Below, one piece after another: positions 39,343-52,600 of a stretch of 64,000 nucleotides of DNA; within the stretch, counting starts at the first letter, position 1, and each line of letters starts with the position of its first letter. The DNA comes from Albula goreensis (lineage: Eukaryota > Chordata > Actinopteri > Albuliformes > Albulidae), in assembly GCA_022829145.1 (NCBI GenBank), contig CM040764.1, positions 15,785,670 to 15,849,669 on the forward strand, given 5' to 3'. The notes below the pieces were generated by a model, which saw only the letters and a list, made by a program, of their open reading frames with translations, was not told the origin of the DNA and did no database searches. The translations under genes and the position numbers were made by a program.

Positions 39343-41969
39343 ATGCCTTCATCTATTAGTTTCCTCTGGGGCCTCCTGCTCCTGCTCACACTCAGTAAAT
39401 TCAACGCTCCGGAAATTGCTCCACGAAAAACCGTGCCCTTCCAACGTGAGTGTGCTTCCCTCTCCACCTTTTTGAAGGATGTTTTTAAGTGCTTACTCAA
39501 TGCTGTTAGTGCTAATAAGTAAATACATATGGCTGTGAATTCAACTTCTATAGATGAAGTGCTGTAATGAAAATGTAGCCTGACGATTACAGCTGAGAGG
39601 GTGCTGTGAGTGTTTCTGAGTGGTTGTCTATGGTGTATTTTGCCTGTAGAGGATCACATCAGGGTGTTCAGGGAAGAGGGGATATGGAACTATTCAACCA
39701 TGCTGCTGCAGGAGGACCAGGGCCTGCTGCTGGTGGGGGCAAGGGAGGCTGTCTATGCTCTGGATGTCAATGACATCTCCAACAAGAAGGCTTCAGTAAG
39801 AACCAGGGCCTGCAGTCTAAGACTCCTTCACTTCACTGTCCATTCATGTCCTTTCACACACATTTGAGAGAGGGTTTTTTTTTTCCCCCTGTGTCCATCA
39901 ATGTCATTCTTATCACAGGTTTACTGGAAGGTCACAGCTGAAGATGAAGAAGAATGCGTGAACAAAGGAAAGCAGGCTGATGTAAGTATGTGAATGTTAT
40001 TTTAGGGCATGATTGCTTTTATTTGAAATACAGTGCTGTCCAGATATGTGAAAGAACAGAGGAACATATAATGACGAGAACAGACCGTTTGGCTCAACCT
40101 GGCTCACCGTTTAAAGCAACAGGTCTTTTGTCTCTGGTCTCAGAGAGATGTCTCTGGGAGGGGAAGACAAATTGATTGCAATGCTTTGTTCTCTGCCAAG
40201 AATGCTCACAATAAAAATTTAAATGCGAGAATTGGCCGAACAGCGATGTTAGCGGGCACATTGCCCTGAGGCAAATGCTGCATGGTGGTAACAGTGGTGT
40301 TGCTGAGGGGAGTTTTCTTCGCCAAGTTAACTGGGAAAAGTAATTCATCACTTTTCACCACTTGTGTTTTTATGAGCATTTCTTCAGCTAAATTAGTTAC
40401 TAAAGTCTGTGGAGTGGCCCTTAAAATGTGATTGAAGAAGCCACATGTATTTATTCCAAAGGCCCTCTCTTATAAAGGGACAAACACACTCATTTCTTGT
40501 GAGCAACCCAGGAGAGAAGGCATCTCTGCCGCATTCTATTCCTTCAACAGCATCTTATTTTGGCTCTCTTATTTTGTTGCAACTGTATCAGAGGTCAGAA
40601 GTATGAGAGCCCTTCTATGTTTTAGACGGAATGCGGGAACTATATCCGGGTTCTTCATGAAATGAGTGAGGGCCGAGTGTACGTGTGTGGAACCAACGCA
40701 TACAGCCCCACCTGCCGCCACATCGTAAGTACGCAACACTGCTGAGGTGGCTGTGTATCTGTCAACGCCCAGGCCCTGAAGCTTGATGATCGTTAGATGA
40801 TGTTGTATTGGTTTAAAAATGTTTTCATTGTCTCCAGTCTTCTCCTGTGAGCAGCCAGTGCCTACGGGCATCTGTATTAGGTCTTTCTAAAGATTTGGTA
40901 TGCACTGTGATCTGTGAGTATTTATTGGGAAGGGGTGCTGTTTTCTTACAGAAGTACACTGAGGAACAGCTGGTGATGGAGGAGACGCTGGAGGACGGGA
41001 AGGGGAAATGTCCTTTTGACCCTTTCCAGAGGTACACCTCCGTCATGGTTGGTATGTACAACACTATTGAGTTTTTCAGTGATTCGGGTGTTCTGTTTGG
41101 TCAGTGTGGCTCTTAAGCCCAATTGTAAGAGTATTAGTATTTTTCTTTTGTTTGTATAAAAAACAAACCTTTCAAAGAACCTTTCAAACCTAAATGAATT
41201 TGTAATTTCAGGTATGTAGCCTGGTGAGACTGTTGGTCCCCAGTGGAATTAGTCCATACTCCATGTTAGATGTGCTGAATAAGGAAAAGAGTTTCTTCCT
41301 GTTTAATATTAGGGTGTCAAATGGTGGGTGGAGTGAAAATTGAATAATGATTTTGCCTAATTTGCTGAAGAGATATTGTTCCCCAGGACATGTAAATAGC
41401 TGTTTTGGATTGAGTTCTGAGACTTGGTGAACCATGTTATGGGTGCAGCCATCCTGTGTGACTCACAGATTTGACCTGCTCTGTTTCCTGATTGGATTGC
41501 ATTGCAAAATAATTCATGGTAGTCCCACATTTATTATGAAATGAGGGCCATAAAGTTCCAGCTCACTGGATACTGAAAATAATCCAGAAATCGTCCTCCT
41601 GGCTCACCTGTTTGACTCACCTGTTTGTTTCGGTGAATCATTATGACTGTCTTGTGTAATGGTGTGAGTGATGGACTGCACGTGTGTGCATTTGTGTGTG
41701 AATAATATGTCTGCATGTTTCTGTGTAAATGTCTGTCATTTAAAATTCTGACACCTGAGACATTAGCAGCCTGAGGCGAGGTTCTGTCCTCCATGACGTG
41801 TTCACTGTCTGTGTGCCAGATGGAGACCTGTACTCTGCTACCTCTAACAACTTCCTGGGCTCAGAGCCTGTGGTGATGCGAAGCTCAGCCAATCCCGTGC
41901 GCACTGAATTCAAGATCGCCTGGCTCAACGGTTAGACCCACCTCTGTCTGTGTCTCAGATTGTGTCTTC

Positions 41970-42001
<32 letters not shown>

Positions 42002-43767
42002 GTCTCACCTGGCTTTACAATTGACTCAGCTTTGCCTGTGACTTGATCATATTATGATTATGTCATAACATTAAAATGTGTCAGCAGTCTTAATTTATCA
42101 GGATATTTGTGGAAATAAGCAGTGTGCACAGTGGGCCTGGGGGCCAGAGGGCCAGACCTGAGAGCCCCTCCTTAATGCCTCTTTGTACCTGTGTTTCCAG
42201 AGCCCAGCTTCGTGTCCATGTTCCAGGTCCCAGAGAGTGAGGGCAGCCATTTTGGGGATGATGATAAGGTTTACCTGTTCTTCAGTGAGGTCGCTGTGGA
42301 GTACGACTTCTACAACAAGCTGACGGTGTCACGCGTGGCGCGGGTCTGCAAGGTGCGCTGCAAACCCGGACTCGCTCTGCGCTCAGCTGTTCAGCCCCTG
42401 GGCTGGATGTCTGTCGATCCCCCAAACCAAGCACTTCAGCGAATTTTACATTTATAAAATCTTGTTTTATTAAAAAAAAAAGATTCTGCAGTTTCTCAGA
42501 CTTGCCTAAATGTAAGTCTGGGAGACTGCAAAGTCTGGAATTTAAGTTGTACTCAAATTGCTGTGGCACAGGAGATTGTGAGGAATAAGTTGCTCAGTGT
42601 TATCACTAGTCGTTTGGACACAAGGTGTGTGCAGTATTATAAAAAGGGAAGATATCTCACACACAGTTAAATGCTTCCAAAATGGGTTTAGGAAACTGTC
42701 CTTGGGCCTATGCCAGCCAAGTCTTCAGGGCACTGTAAAGTACCAGGTCTTTCAATGGTTTCTTCCCTGTCTTTTTTTTTTAGAGCAGGTTTGTTCATGG
42801 TCAGAGGAAATCGCTAAATAGAATAAACACAAGGACTGGAACAATGTTAGTGTTCAACACCATAGCCTGCTCTTGCCAGCAGATGTTTTTCATGTTGTTT
42901 TCCTGAACCTCAGGGAGACTTGGGTGGCCAGCGGACTCTGCAGAAGAAGTGGACGTCCTTCCTGAAGGCACGCCTGGACTGCCCTGTTCCAGAGTCCAAG
43001 CTGCCCCATGTCGTACAGGACGTTTTCCTGATGCGCCACGACAACTGGCGGGAAAACATCTTCTATGCTGTCTTCACCCCCCAGCAGTGAGTCCCTGTGT
43101 CCTAACAGGCCAAAAAGACTGCATTTCCTGTGCAGCCCATAATACTCAGATCTGATGGCCTTTAAAGTCTGTTCATTTTGAGAGGTTCATTTTGAGGGAA
43201 AGTTGTAGCTGCTCGTGTGGATCAGAGAAAGAGTGACTATGTGCCCAATGCATGGCGTAAGATTAGACGTATATCTGTGTTTGTGTGACAGGGGCTCAGT
43301 GGACCATTCGGCAGTGTGCTCCTACAGCATGAAGGACATAGAGAACATCTTTTCCCATGGAAAATTCAAGACGCCAGTTACCGTGGCAACCTCTCACGTG
43401 AAGTGGGTCATGTACAGTGAGGACCTGCCTGAGCCAAGGCCTGGAGCGGTGAGCTATTGTAATGGTGACCCCACACTGTGCATAGTGAGGTCACAAAGTT
43501 TGGGACAGATGAACTGAAATTTCCCTGGGAATATCCTAGTGCTTTTATGTCCAACAAAGTGGCATGTTTTGTGTTTGTTTTATCACTGGCAAATTCAAAT
43601 CAAACTTCAATCAGTATGCAATGCTAAATATTCAGATTTTTACTATCATTGTGGATTTAATTTAATTTCAGCTGAAAGGATAGCCAGTGAGTCTTTGTGA
43701 GCAGAGTTTCAAAAACCTGGAGCCACAGACTCTGCTTGCTTTGTTCATTCAGTCAGTTCACGTTCTT

Positions 43768-43810
<43 letters not shown>

Positions 43811-46749
43811 CCTCCATTTTTTTCCCCTGATCAATTGAACTTGAATTGGAATGAGCTATTCATCACCAATGACAACAGTAATACAGATAATAGTAATCTA
43901 TGGACACATTTATATACCTTTGAGTGCTTTGCAGTGAAATTTACCTCAGTTACCACTGATATGTAACCCCCCCACCATGGCAGTGGTTTTACTCACCAAA
44001 TAGTTCAAGTTGGTTAATTTAGCAGGGGCAGTGGTGCATTGTGGTCCGGCTGCTGCTATATTCAGCAGGAGCAGTTTGTGTGGTAGTGTAGCTGAGTGCA
44101 ATAGCTAAGACCATCCTCTAAGGTGCAGGTCTGTTTGATTTGTCATGCAGTGCATCGACAATGCAGCGAGGGACCTGGGCGTGACTCGGTCGCTTGACCT
44201 GCCGGACAAGACCCTGCGTTTTGTGCAGGATCGCCCACTTATGGACCAGGGCGTCACGCCCTTGAGTGGGGGGCCACAGCTGGTGATGAAGGGTACCACC
44301 TTTACCCGCATCGTGGTGGACCAGGTGAAGGCACTGGACGGGAAGACCTATCATGTCATGTTCATCGGCACAGGTTCGCCTTTCATAGCTCGTCTCTAGA
44401 TGACAGGCACATGCACTGTGTTCTCCCACATTTCTAGGGCTCTGCCAGTGAGAACACAGTCATGTGCTCAACCAACTTTAAAATAATTTGTAACTGTCGT
44501 TATGATTCTGATGCTAGATTAAAATGTTCAGTTTATTATTTTATTTTTAAAAAGCATCAATCTCCCTTTCTCAGGAAGTGTGAAAAACAGTGGTCACATG
44601 TAGCTCTTCCCTCACAGAGAATGGATTCATTCAGAAAGCTGTGAACTCTGAGGGAGAGATGATTGTCATCGAGGAGGTCCAACTGTTCGAGGAACCAGAG
44701 CCAATCAAGATCTTGCGCCTGGCCCCCAAACTGGTATGCTTCACCAATTGCAGCCAATTGTCCAGAGTGCTATAGACCTGTGATAGACCTTCCACTGACA
44801 AACAAGTGCGTGTTTTATTCAGTAAATGATCATCAAAGTTTGAACACCAATGAATTAGCAAGTGCAGCCTTGCCAGGAATAATTCATTGATTTACTGCAC
44901 ACAAGAGTGCCTGCTTAGGAGTATTTTGACCAGAAGGTCTTTTGGCAAAATTGATTGCACAATGCAGTAATTAAAAAAAAATGGATTTCCCCTTTCTGCA
45001 CCTGGGTGAATAAAAAAAAAAAAAACGAATGTATTACCATGGGTTTGTAAAACACCAATGCTGTTCATATTGTACTCTTTCATCTGGTCAATAAGCATCA
45101 GATCTTTTGATTCTGTTCATTTTATTCTGCCCCTGCAGAATGCATCACTCTTCCTTTTTGTCTCAATCAGACTACATTTAGCTGTGTGGTGCAGATATTC
45201 TAACTTCAGTATCTCCTTTAGAATGTGTTTGATTTTTGTATATTTGAATGTGAATATTTATTTGTCTCCCTCCATCCTTATCACTAAAATGTGAAAACCT
45301 TTGTTGTGCACGTGTGCATGTCTGTCTGTTTCTTTGTCTTTGTGCGTGTGTGCATGCGTTCACAGGGCCTGCTGTATGCTGGGTCGGATTTGGGCGTGGT
45401 GCAGATGACACTGGGTGCATGCGGGCGTCACACCTCCTGTCTGGACTGTGTCCTCTCCAGAGACCCATACTGTGCCTGGGACCCCACAGCCTCCCGCTGC
45501 AGCCCCCTGCCCTCATCTCCTGCAGAGTACGCTCCGCACAAAAACCCACAACGCACCCCATGCATACATTCCATAAGCTGGTCTCTGGTGTTGTGGTTAC
45601 AAGGCCAACTAGTTATTTTCTGATACATATTTAATGGATTTATGTTTATCCATCTTTTGTGCCATATTTAATTTAATGGCTTTATTGTCTGATGGCACTT
45701 GTTCCAAAAACATGCTGCCTAAAATTGACTTTCACATACATATGGCTGGTTAAACACTGAATGGTCCTCGGTTGGTTAAGGTCCTTGCAGTGTGGGGTTT
45801 GTTTTTTAAAATTACTTTCTCACCCATCTTTCAGAGGTCTGATCCAGAGTGTGAAAGATGCGGATACCTCTCTGTGTCCAGATGCTGGTCCGGGCTCAGG
45901 TACATTTCCACTCTATCTCCTTCAGAGCCCATGTGCTCGTGAACACTGTTCTCATGTGTTCTCTGGACTGTTCATTCCTGTCCTTTTACCGCCTGCTGCA
46001 AATGGGCTGCATGGTCTGATTAAATATTCACTTCATTCTTATGCTTGTTCTTCAGGAAGTGTGAAGCCAAAGAACATCACCCTGATTCCAGGGAGCAACA
46101 TCAACCTGCCCTGCCATCCCAGCTCCAACCTGGCACAGGTGAGGTGGCAGCTGTCCAGCCAGCCGCTGCCCTCCTCGCCCAGGTACTACACCTTCAGCAA
46201 GGGGCTGATGATCCTCAACGCCTCTGCTGCTGATGCTGGCGCGTATGCCTGTGTGTCGGAGGAGCGTGTGAGGGGTCGTCTGTACAGCAGGACCGAAGCG
46301 GAGTACCTGCTGGCCCTGGGGTCTGACAAGGGTGTGACAGGGCCTGGGGGCTGGGAAACAACCCCCACCTGGAAGCACAAACACAGGGGTCCTCTGTGGT
46401 GGTCCTGAAAGTGGCAGTGGCCCTGCTGGCTGTGGCCCTATTGGCCCTCCTGACATGGAATGGGTGCAAAGGCCACATCCCCCTTCCAGTACCCTGTGGG
46501 GCGCGGCCCTCTGACACCCCTGGGGACAAACAGGACCACCCACAGAGTGGCCAGCAAAACCCTGCTGTCTCAGATCAACTCAGAGAGAACGCCCTACCGG
46601 AGGACAAGCCCCTGATGGACACCGCGGTGAACTACAGCTCCAACAACAACCGGCACAGCGAAGACCTCTCCAGCAACGGCGATAGCACCCTGTCCCCCAA
46701 GGTCACCCTGGACACTCTCAAATACATTGATGATGAGTCTGAGATCTGA
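39343..46749 (+). CDS. sema4e: Class 4 transmembrane semaphorin (Sema4E/4D-like)
   Basis: Coding exons: 39343-39445, 39650-39795, 39919-39981, 40626-40724, 40952-41051, 41820-41930, 42201-42352, 42914-43086, 43292-43448, 44151-44373, 44618-44733, 45366-45526, 45835-45899, then 46056-46749, which holds a frame jump at about 46334-46386. Treating that as a 53-nt intron gives 769 residues. Seen: signal peptide (1-22, LLLLLTL core); sema domain about 40-495 with [10 protein letters not shown] and [18 protein letters not shown] cysteine knot about 500-535 ([12 protein letters not shown]); one Ig-like domain about 560-635; a transmembrane helix about 653-673; a tail of about 95 residues. Order and single Ig place it in class 4. 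Sequence is nearest my memory of SEMA4D, and length is close to fish sema4e (about 766), so the symbol is tentative. Role in the family: membrane ligand for plexins, guiding axons and cells. Confidence 0.85.
41971..41996 (+). repeat. (TG)13 microsatellite
   Basis: Dinucleotide tract in a sema4 intron, about 40 bases after the donor at 41931. Confidence 0.9.
43770..43806 (+). repeat. Poly(T) tract, 37 nt
   Basis: Long T run in the sema4 intron between exons ending 43448 and starting 44151. Length is likely to vary between individuals or assemblies. Confidence 0.9.
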
Positions 46750-48510
46750 CCTGGCAGTGCAGACACACACTGGAGGGGCTGTTGTACATGTCTGAGACAC
46801 TGACAGCGGTCTTTACCCAAGAACATGCTCGACCAACTCCAGGCCTGGAGGCCGGCAGTGTTTGCTGGATTTTTGAGCGTCACTGATTAAAGAGAAGATT
46901 TCACACACCTTGTGAAGACCTTGGCAACCCCTCCCAGAAGGACTGCTTTATGATAAAAGGTTTAAGTAATGTTAATGTGCAGGGTTTGGTAATGTGACAG
47001 TGTTAGCCTCCTTCTGTCCATTATCCATTCCCTCTAGAGTATAGGAAGATAAAATGTATGTATGTTTCCAGCAGTCAACCTTTCTGAGACGGACTACATT
47101 CTCATAAAAGGCAGCTGGCGTGACGACATTCTTCAAAATCATTGGGGTTTGACTTTGAGCCTCTTTAACTCTTTGCAGTTTGTGTCACAGGGCAGTATTT
47201 CTCCTCATTTTGCTTTAAGAATTTTTTTCCAACCCCAAATTGTGCCGAACTGGCCTCATGTAGCAACCCTCTCCCATCGACTTGGAAAAGCAGCTGTGAC
47301 CATGTGACTCCTCTGTTGTAAGTTGGCGGTTTTTCATACTGCCTACGTCACCAGAGGATAAAGACATCCACACATGCTCAGTTCACACCTCCACAGGAAT
47401 CTGCCTGGCAGTGGCTACAAGAGCGTGATGAGAGTAATGACAGTAATGAGAAATCAGACTCAACCCCTCTTTCCCTGGTGAGGCCGGATCAGATGTAGCC
47501 TTGCCAGTGTGTACTCTGGCTTCACTTAGCATTTTTTTTTTTTTTTTTAATTCAAAACGGATCCATTGGACTGAACTTACACAGTCCGCCATCATCTTGG
47601 CACGCTGCCAACATGAACATCAACTGCAGGATGAATGTACCAGTTGTAAATTGATACATCAAAACAGATTTAAGGTTACCAACAAAAAACATTTGGACTA
47701 ACTGAAAATTGTGATGTTTGACAAATTGTATATATAACAGAATACATTTTCTCAGGAAACAGAATGTACTTATCAGAAAATGACTCTTTCTGGTAAGGCT
47801 TGGAGTCAGATTCTCACAGTGCTGTATTTTGGGGAGGGAGAGTGGGGGAGTTGAGTTTAACGGCATTAAGGTTGTTGGGGTTTTGTGCCCAACAATATAT
47901 TTTTAAAGAGAATTTTTTTCCTCTCCATCTAGTGGTTTCTGTGCCAAGTCTGATTTTAAGCCATTTTTTCAACTTCAGTGTTTTTATATGAAAGCTAGAT
48001 TTTTAAAAAATCTTTTCTAATAATCTGAAATTATGTATGTATTTGTTTGTGTATGAGGTAGGGTTTCACAGAGCATCCAGTGTGGATTTTGACACTGTAA
48101 TGGCCAAGGGCTCTTTATCAGTGTCTCTCCATACCTCTTACTGTGAAGTGCTCAGGAGGAGTGCTGCGTATGTCTGAGCTCTCCTTGTATTCCCGGGTAA
48201 AGCCGACGCCCCGTCCCCCATTGCCTTTGCAAACACTGATAATGATTTACAGGAAATGATTTACAGCCCTTTCCCCACAGGTAGTTTGGTTTTCCTCGAG
48301 CTTCAACACACACACACAGAAATCCTCTTACAGACTGGATGGGTTACTCAACCTGTGGGCAAGACTCAACAGGCATGAGAATGTGACAAAGATGTGCTCT
48401 AACAGCCCAGCCTCCGTCTGTGGTGTATCATTGTGGGGATTTTTCAAGGATCAGTTTCTGTGCCTTAATTTATGTGACTCAAGAGTACACATGACCTAGA
48501 TTTGTGTTTG

Positions 48511-48628
48511 AGTATGAGTGCTGATCTGGGATCAGTTTCGCCTTTTTAGTTTGTAATAGATAAGAATCTGGAGGGAGAAGCTGATCCTAGCTCACCACTC
48601 CTGCTCAGAGAACCCCCTTGAATACAGC
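48511..48628. repeat. Fold-back (MITE-like) repeat, copy 1
   Basis: The motif AGTGCTGATCTGGGATCAG (48517-48535) is followed, some 45 bases later, by an inverted partner CTGATCCTAGCTCACCACTC (48581-48600), with a TGCTCAGAG...GAATACAGCC right flank. This pattern matches a short inverted-repeat element I recall from many teleost genomes. It lies inside the predicted sema4 3' UTR and would fold into a hairpin in the transcript. Confidence 0.55.
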
Positions 48629-48961
48629 CAGAAGTGAATTCTCAGAACAATGGGTCTTAGTATTATTATCAATGCCTGAGAATTTTCTTCTCGCAAGCCA
48701 GTTTCAAAGCTCTGCCTTACTCAGGTGTCACTGCCCTGATGTGTGTGTTTGATAGTGTTTTGCATCATTTAGCAACTAACCTGTAAAAACAGCACTGTTG
48801 CGTAAAGATGGTACCGTACAAAAAAAAGGCAAGATGTGAATATTCCCTCAAGTGTTGTATAATGCCCTCCCCAAAAAACCTTTGAGGACAGAAATGATTC
48901 TCATCTCACAGGTTGTGTGGTGTCCAGTATTTTGTACTTTGACTTTTACTAATTTGCAATG

Positions 48962-48967
48962 AATAAA
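48962..48967 (+). terminator. sema4e: sema4 poly(A) signal
   Basis: AATAAA followed by TTTTATC, 2.2 kb after the stop codon. Cleavage would fall near 48985, facing the cactin 3' end. Confidence 0.5.
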
Positions 48968-49278
48968 ACTTTTATCATACATTCCTCTGATAATATTTAC
49001 TACAGATATCAGATTGGAGCATTGTTTCCTAAACTGGTTTTACAGGTTTTCTCTCCACCGGGGTGACCTGTAGACTGGAGGCCCCGAGACCTTTTGAAAC
49101 ATTGACACGGTCCAGATGTCTTATTGCTGCTCAGATAGGTGCTGAATGGTGGTAATTTGTGATGTGAAGACAATTTTAGTGTTGTGTGGTACACTTAAAA
49201 CACAAAGTGACTTCTATATTCTGTTAGACATTACAGTGTTAAGAATGGGAAAAACATGACTTTGGAAAAAAAATTGTC

Positions 49279-49284
49279 TTTAAT
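49279..49284 (-). terminator. cactin: Candidate cactin poly(A) signal
   Basis: TTTAAT on plus reads ATTAAA on the cactin strand, about 340 bases past the stop codon. It puts the cactin 3' end near 49.26 kb. Confidence 0.45.
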
Positions 49285-49623
49285 CTGTCATTTAGAAATC
49301 CAGAATTAAAAAAGGGAAGTCTTAGGACCACCGGCCTCAAGGGAAATCAACTGCAGAAACAAAACTGCTTGGTTTACAGCACGCTATTAATACAGGCTAC
49401 AGAAACAACCACTTTTTTAAGTAGACAATAGCTGTGGGGTGATGTAGGGGTGGGAGGGGAATCCTTAACACCAAAAGACAAGAGTCAGGATACATTTAGG
49501 CCCAATAACATTTGAGCATAGAAACTGTAATGTAAAAGTGGCTGGAGAGACTTTGAATCAACCATCCTCTCCAGACCAAGATGTCATGGGATCCGCCAGC
49601 CCCTGCCCTCAGTCTGCAGTCCC

Positions 49624-52600
49624 TCACCGCCTGTAGCGGTACCTCTTGAAGTGGAACCACAGCTGGAAGATGCCGTTGGCGAACTGGCAGCGGAAGCCGT
49701 GGCGATGGGAGTACTCCCACTCACGGTTGACGATCTTGAAGGCGATGTCCTCGTAGGGCGGTCCAGCGTGGAAACGCAGAACCCCAAAGTCCTTGTTGTC
49801 CGGGCTGGGCTCCAGGAAGTACTGCGGCGTGGAGCGCTTGTCGATCAGGTCTGGGTAGAAGATGTTGAACTTGTAGCCTTGCACGATTTTGGGCGGCGGG
49901 TTGTCGAAGTCGTAGTGGGTCTGGTTGTACTTGTTCCACTCGAAGCCGGTGTGCACGCGGTTGAAGAAGCGTGGCTTGCGTGGCCGGTACTTGTCGGCCC
50001 ACAGGTACATCTTACCGGTCAGCGGCAGCTCCACACTGAACTGGGCCTCATCGCCACCCATGCCCTCCTTCGCTCGACGCACAAATGCATCCTCTGCACT
50101 CTCGCTGGCGTCACCTAGGAGACAGCAGGAATCAGTGCCATCAGCAAGGCAACTGGTTTCACTACTTCAAAACTTACTTTCACTACTCACAGTCTCACCA
50201 CTTTCAGTATTTTTTAAATTTCACTACCTACTTCATATATTTTATGTGTGTATTGCTCAGTGTGCCTGTGTCACTCTCATATACTTTTTTTCTTATGGGT
50301 CTGAATGTATGTATTTTTACACATTCTATTCCTGTACTGATATATTTCAGAGAAACAAACCTATTTTTGTTGACAAGAATTGGAATTCTGTTTCAAGGTT
50401 TGTACTGTGTTTTATGGTTGTTTCGGTGAGTCTGAGAGTCAGTAGTTTGGAGGTGCCACAGTATGTTTTTTCCGGTGTACCATATGTGCTGTGTGTGATG
50501 CCATGTGTTTCTGCACGCTTCTGCATGTGCATGTGCGGTGCTGACTCACCTGTGACCTGCATCTGCCGCCGGGCCAGGTGCAGCCGCTGCAGGTCCTCCT
50601 CAGGCTCGATGGTGTGCGTGTCCAGCGGCAGGTCCGAGGGCAGCAGGAGGCGCGGGCTGTAGCGGCCCGAGTCATACTCAGCCTGGCTCTGCTGAATCAG
50701 GTCCTCCTCCGTCAGCACCGCCTCTGTCCTACCCTCCTCCTCTTCCTCCTCTTCCCCTTCTTCCTCACCTTCCTTGTCCTTCTCTCCCTCCTCCTCTTCC
50801 CCTTCTCCCTCAGCATCCACAGGTGGTGAGGAAGAGGAGGGCCCTGCTTCTCCTGCGCTCCCTCCCTCTGCAGCGGTCCTATCGAGGAAGAGGAACAAAG
50901 AGTGTGAGGTGGGTTCGGGGGGGTCAGAATCAAACTACTGCCTTCCAAATCAGTCTTATAGGAAAACAGTGTGTGACCCGAGGTACAGGGTAGTGTGTGG
51001 GGTGGAGTGTTACTCACACTGGTGTCTCGCTAAGCGGCTCCTCTTTGATGATGGGGAAGAGGGGCTCGCTCTCCACTCCCTGCTCCTGCTTCAGCTTGAA
51101 CAGCTTCTGCCTCAGGACATCCTGGTGCCGCTCCCGCAGCCTGGGGGGCGAGGAGGAAAGCACCCAATCATTACACCGAGTGATTGTCATTAACACATTG
51201 GGTCTTCCATACTTTGGGGAAGAGTTAATTTAAAGGGGAACACTGAGCTCAGAGTACAGAATTTAGTCACAGTTATTGGGAGGTATTTTCATGGGCAGTC
51301 TCCTATCGAGTCCCAGCTTCCTCTGTGCTGTAAGACTGGCAACAACAGTACAGATCAAAGCAACACATCCAATTTTCTAACCAATCCTACTGACCATTCT
51401 CTAAGCTGCCTGGATCCTGGCATGGGGATGGCTAAAACAGTGAGTGTGTGGGCGGTGGTGCTGACCGTGCTCGGGCCATGTAGACGCGGACCTGCTGCAG
51501 CAGGCTCTCCCAGTAGCCAATGTCCAGGTTGGAGCCACCGGCGCGGATCTTGCTCTCGATGTTGAGGTGCAGGGCCTGCAGCTGGCTGTAGGTCTTCCCC
51601 TTGAACACCGTCTGCACGTCAGTGCTGACCGAGGTGTTGATGCCCTCACGGCGGTCTCCTGTAAGTGCAGTGAGGCGGTTCAGCAGTTTTCATTTGCTTT
51701 ATGTCACCTTTATCTAATCAAGTAGACCAACAGAGAACTGCTTTCAGTTTCGTAGAAACAAATTGTACTTTTATTCAGAACAAATAATTTTTGTTGTAGT
51801 GGAAGACACTCCCAGTCTTGGAAAAACCCACGAAGGTCAGTGTAGGGGTGACCCTCCTTTTAAACTTTATGGGTACTTAAAAGTGTTTCCATTTACACTT
51901 TTTGGGGGCAGTTCAAAATAACAGGAAAAGCTGCCCTGTCAACATGCTTGCCATCCAGGCAAAACGCTGCTGTTGCCCTAGCAACACAATGCTGTGCTGA
52001 CACCATGCCCCTGCTGTACCTGGGCCCTTCCCAGATGCCTCCAGCTTGCGGAGTTTGCTAATCTCGTCCTCGGTGATGGTGGTCATATCCCTCCAGAAGT
52101 CCACGTTCTTGCCCTGCTCCAGCTCCATGTACACCTGGGGAAACACAGGCATGTCCAGAGACATCAGACCGCAGGGCCCCAGTCAGCAAGCAGTGATCCC
52201 AGTATGTGTACCCAGGGAAAGTGTTTTGATGGTCCGCTGAACATGTTAGTGAGGTACTTACCTTTTTTTACAAATCCAGCAAAACTTTTTACTGGATACA
52301 CTATGCAGATGTATGTTGAACTGGCAGAATATGAGAGCAGAGACTTGGTGACAAACATCCAAACTGTGCAAAACCATGGAGTTCCGATATTAAGATCCTT
52401 AAACACACATGCCCCTGTGCGCGCACACACACACCTTAATGTCCTCCAGCAGGTCGTCCATGTCGGTGACTGTGAGGCCATTCAGGAAGGTGTAGGGCTC
52501 GTGCATCTCCACAGCGAGGTCATCATCCTCCGCGCTGATGTACTTCGCCAGCAGGTCGATGGGCTTGGCTCTCCCATCCCTGATTCGGATCTTTGAGCTG

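Larger units (their letters stand above)
46750..48985 (+). other. sema4e: sema4 3' UTR (predicted)
   Basis: About 2.2 kb from the stop codon to the poly(A) signal at 48962-48967. No other gene is seen. It carries a fold-back repeat at about 48511-48628. Confidence 0.5.

Noticed and set aside
46052-46543. 163-codon minus-strand frame opposite sema4
   Set aside because: Shadow of the GC-rich last semaphorin exon; Pro/Gly-rich reading with no domain.
49925-50662. 245-codon plus-strand frame opposite cactin
   Set aside because: It spans a cactin exon, an intron and another exon on the other strand; composition explains its length.
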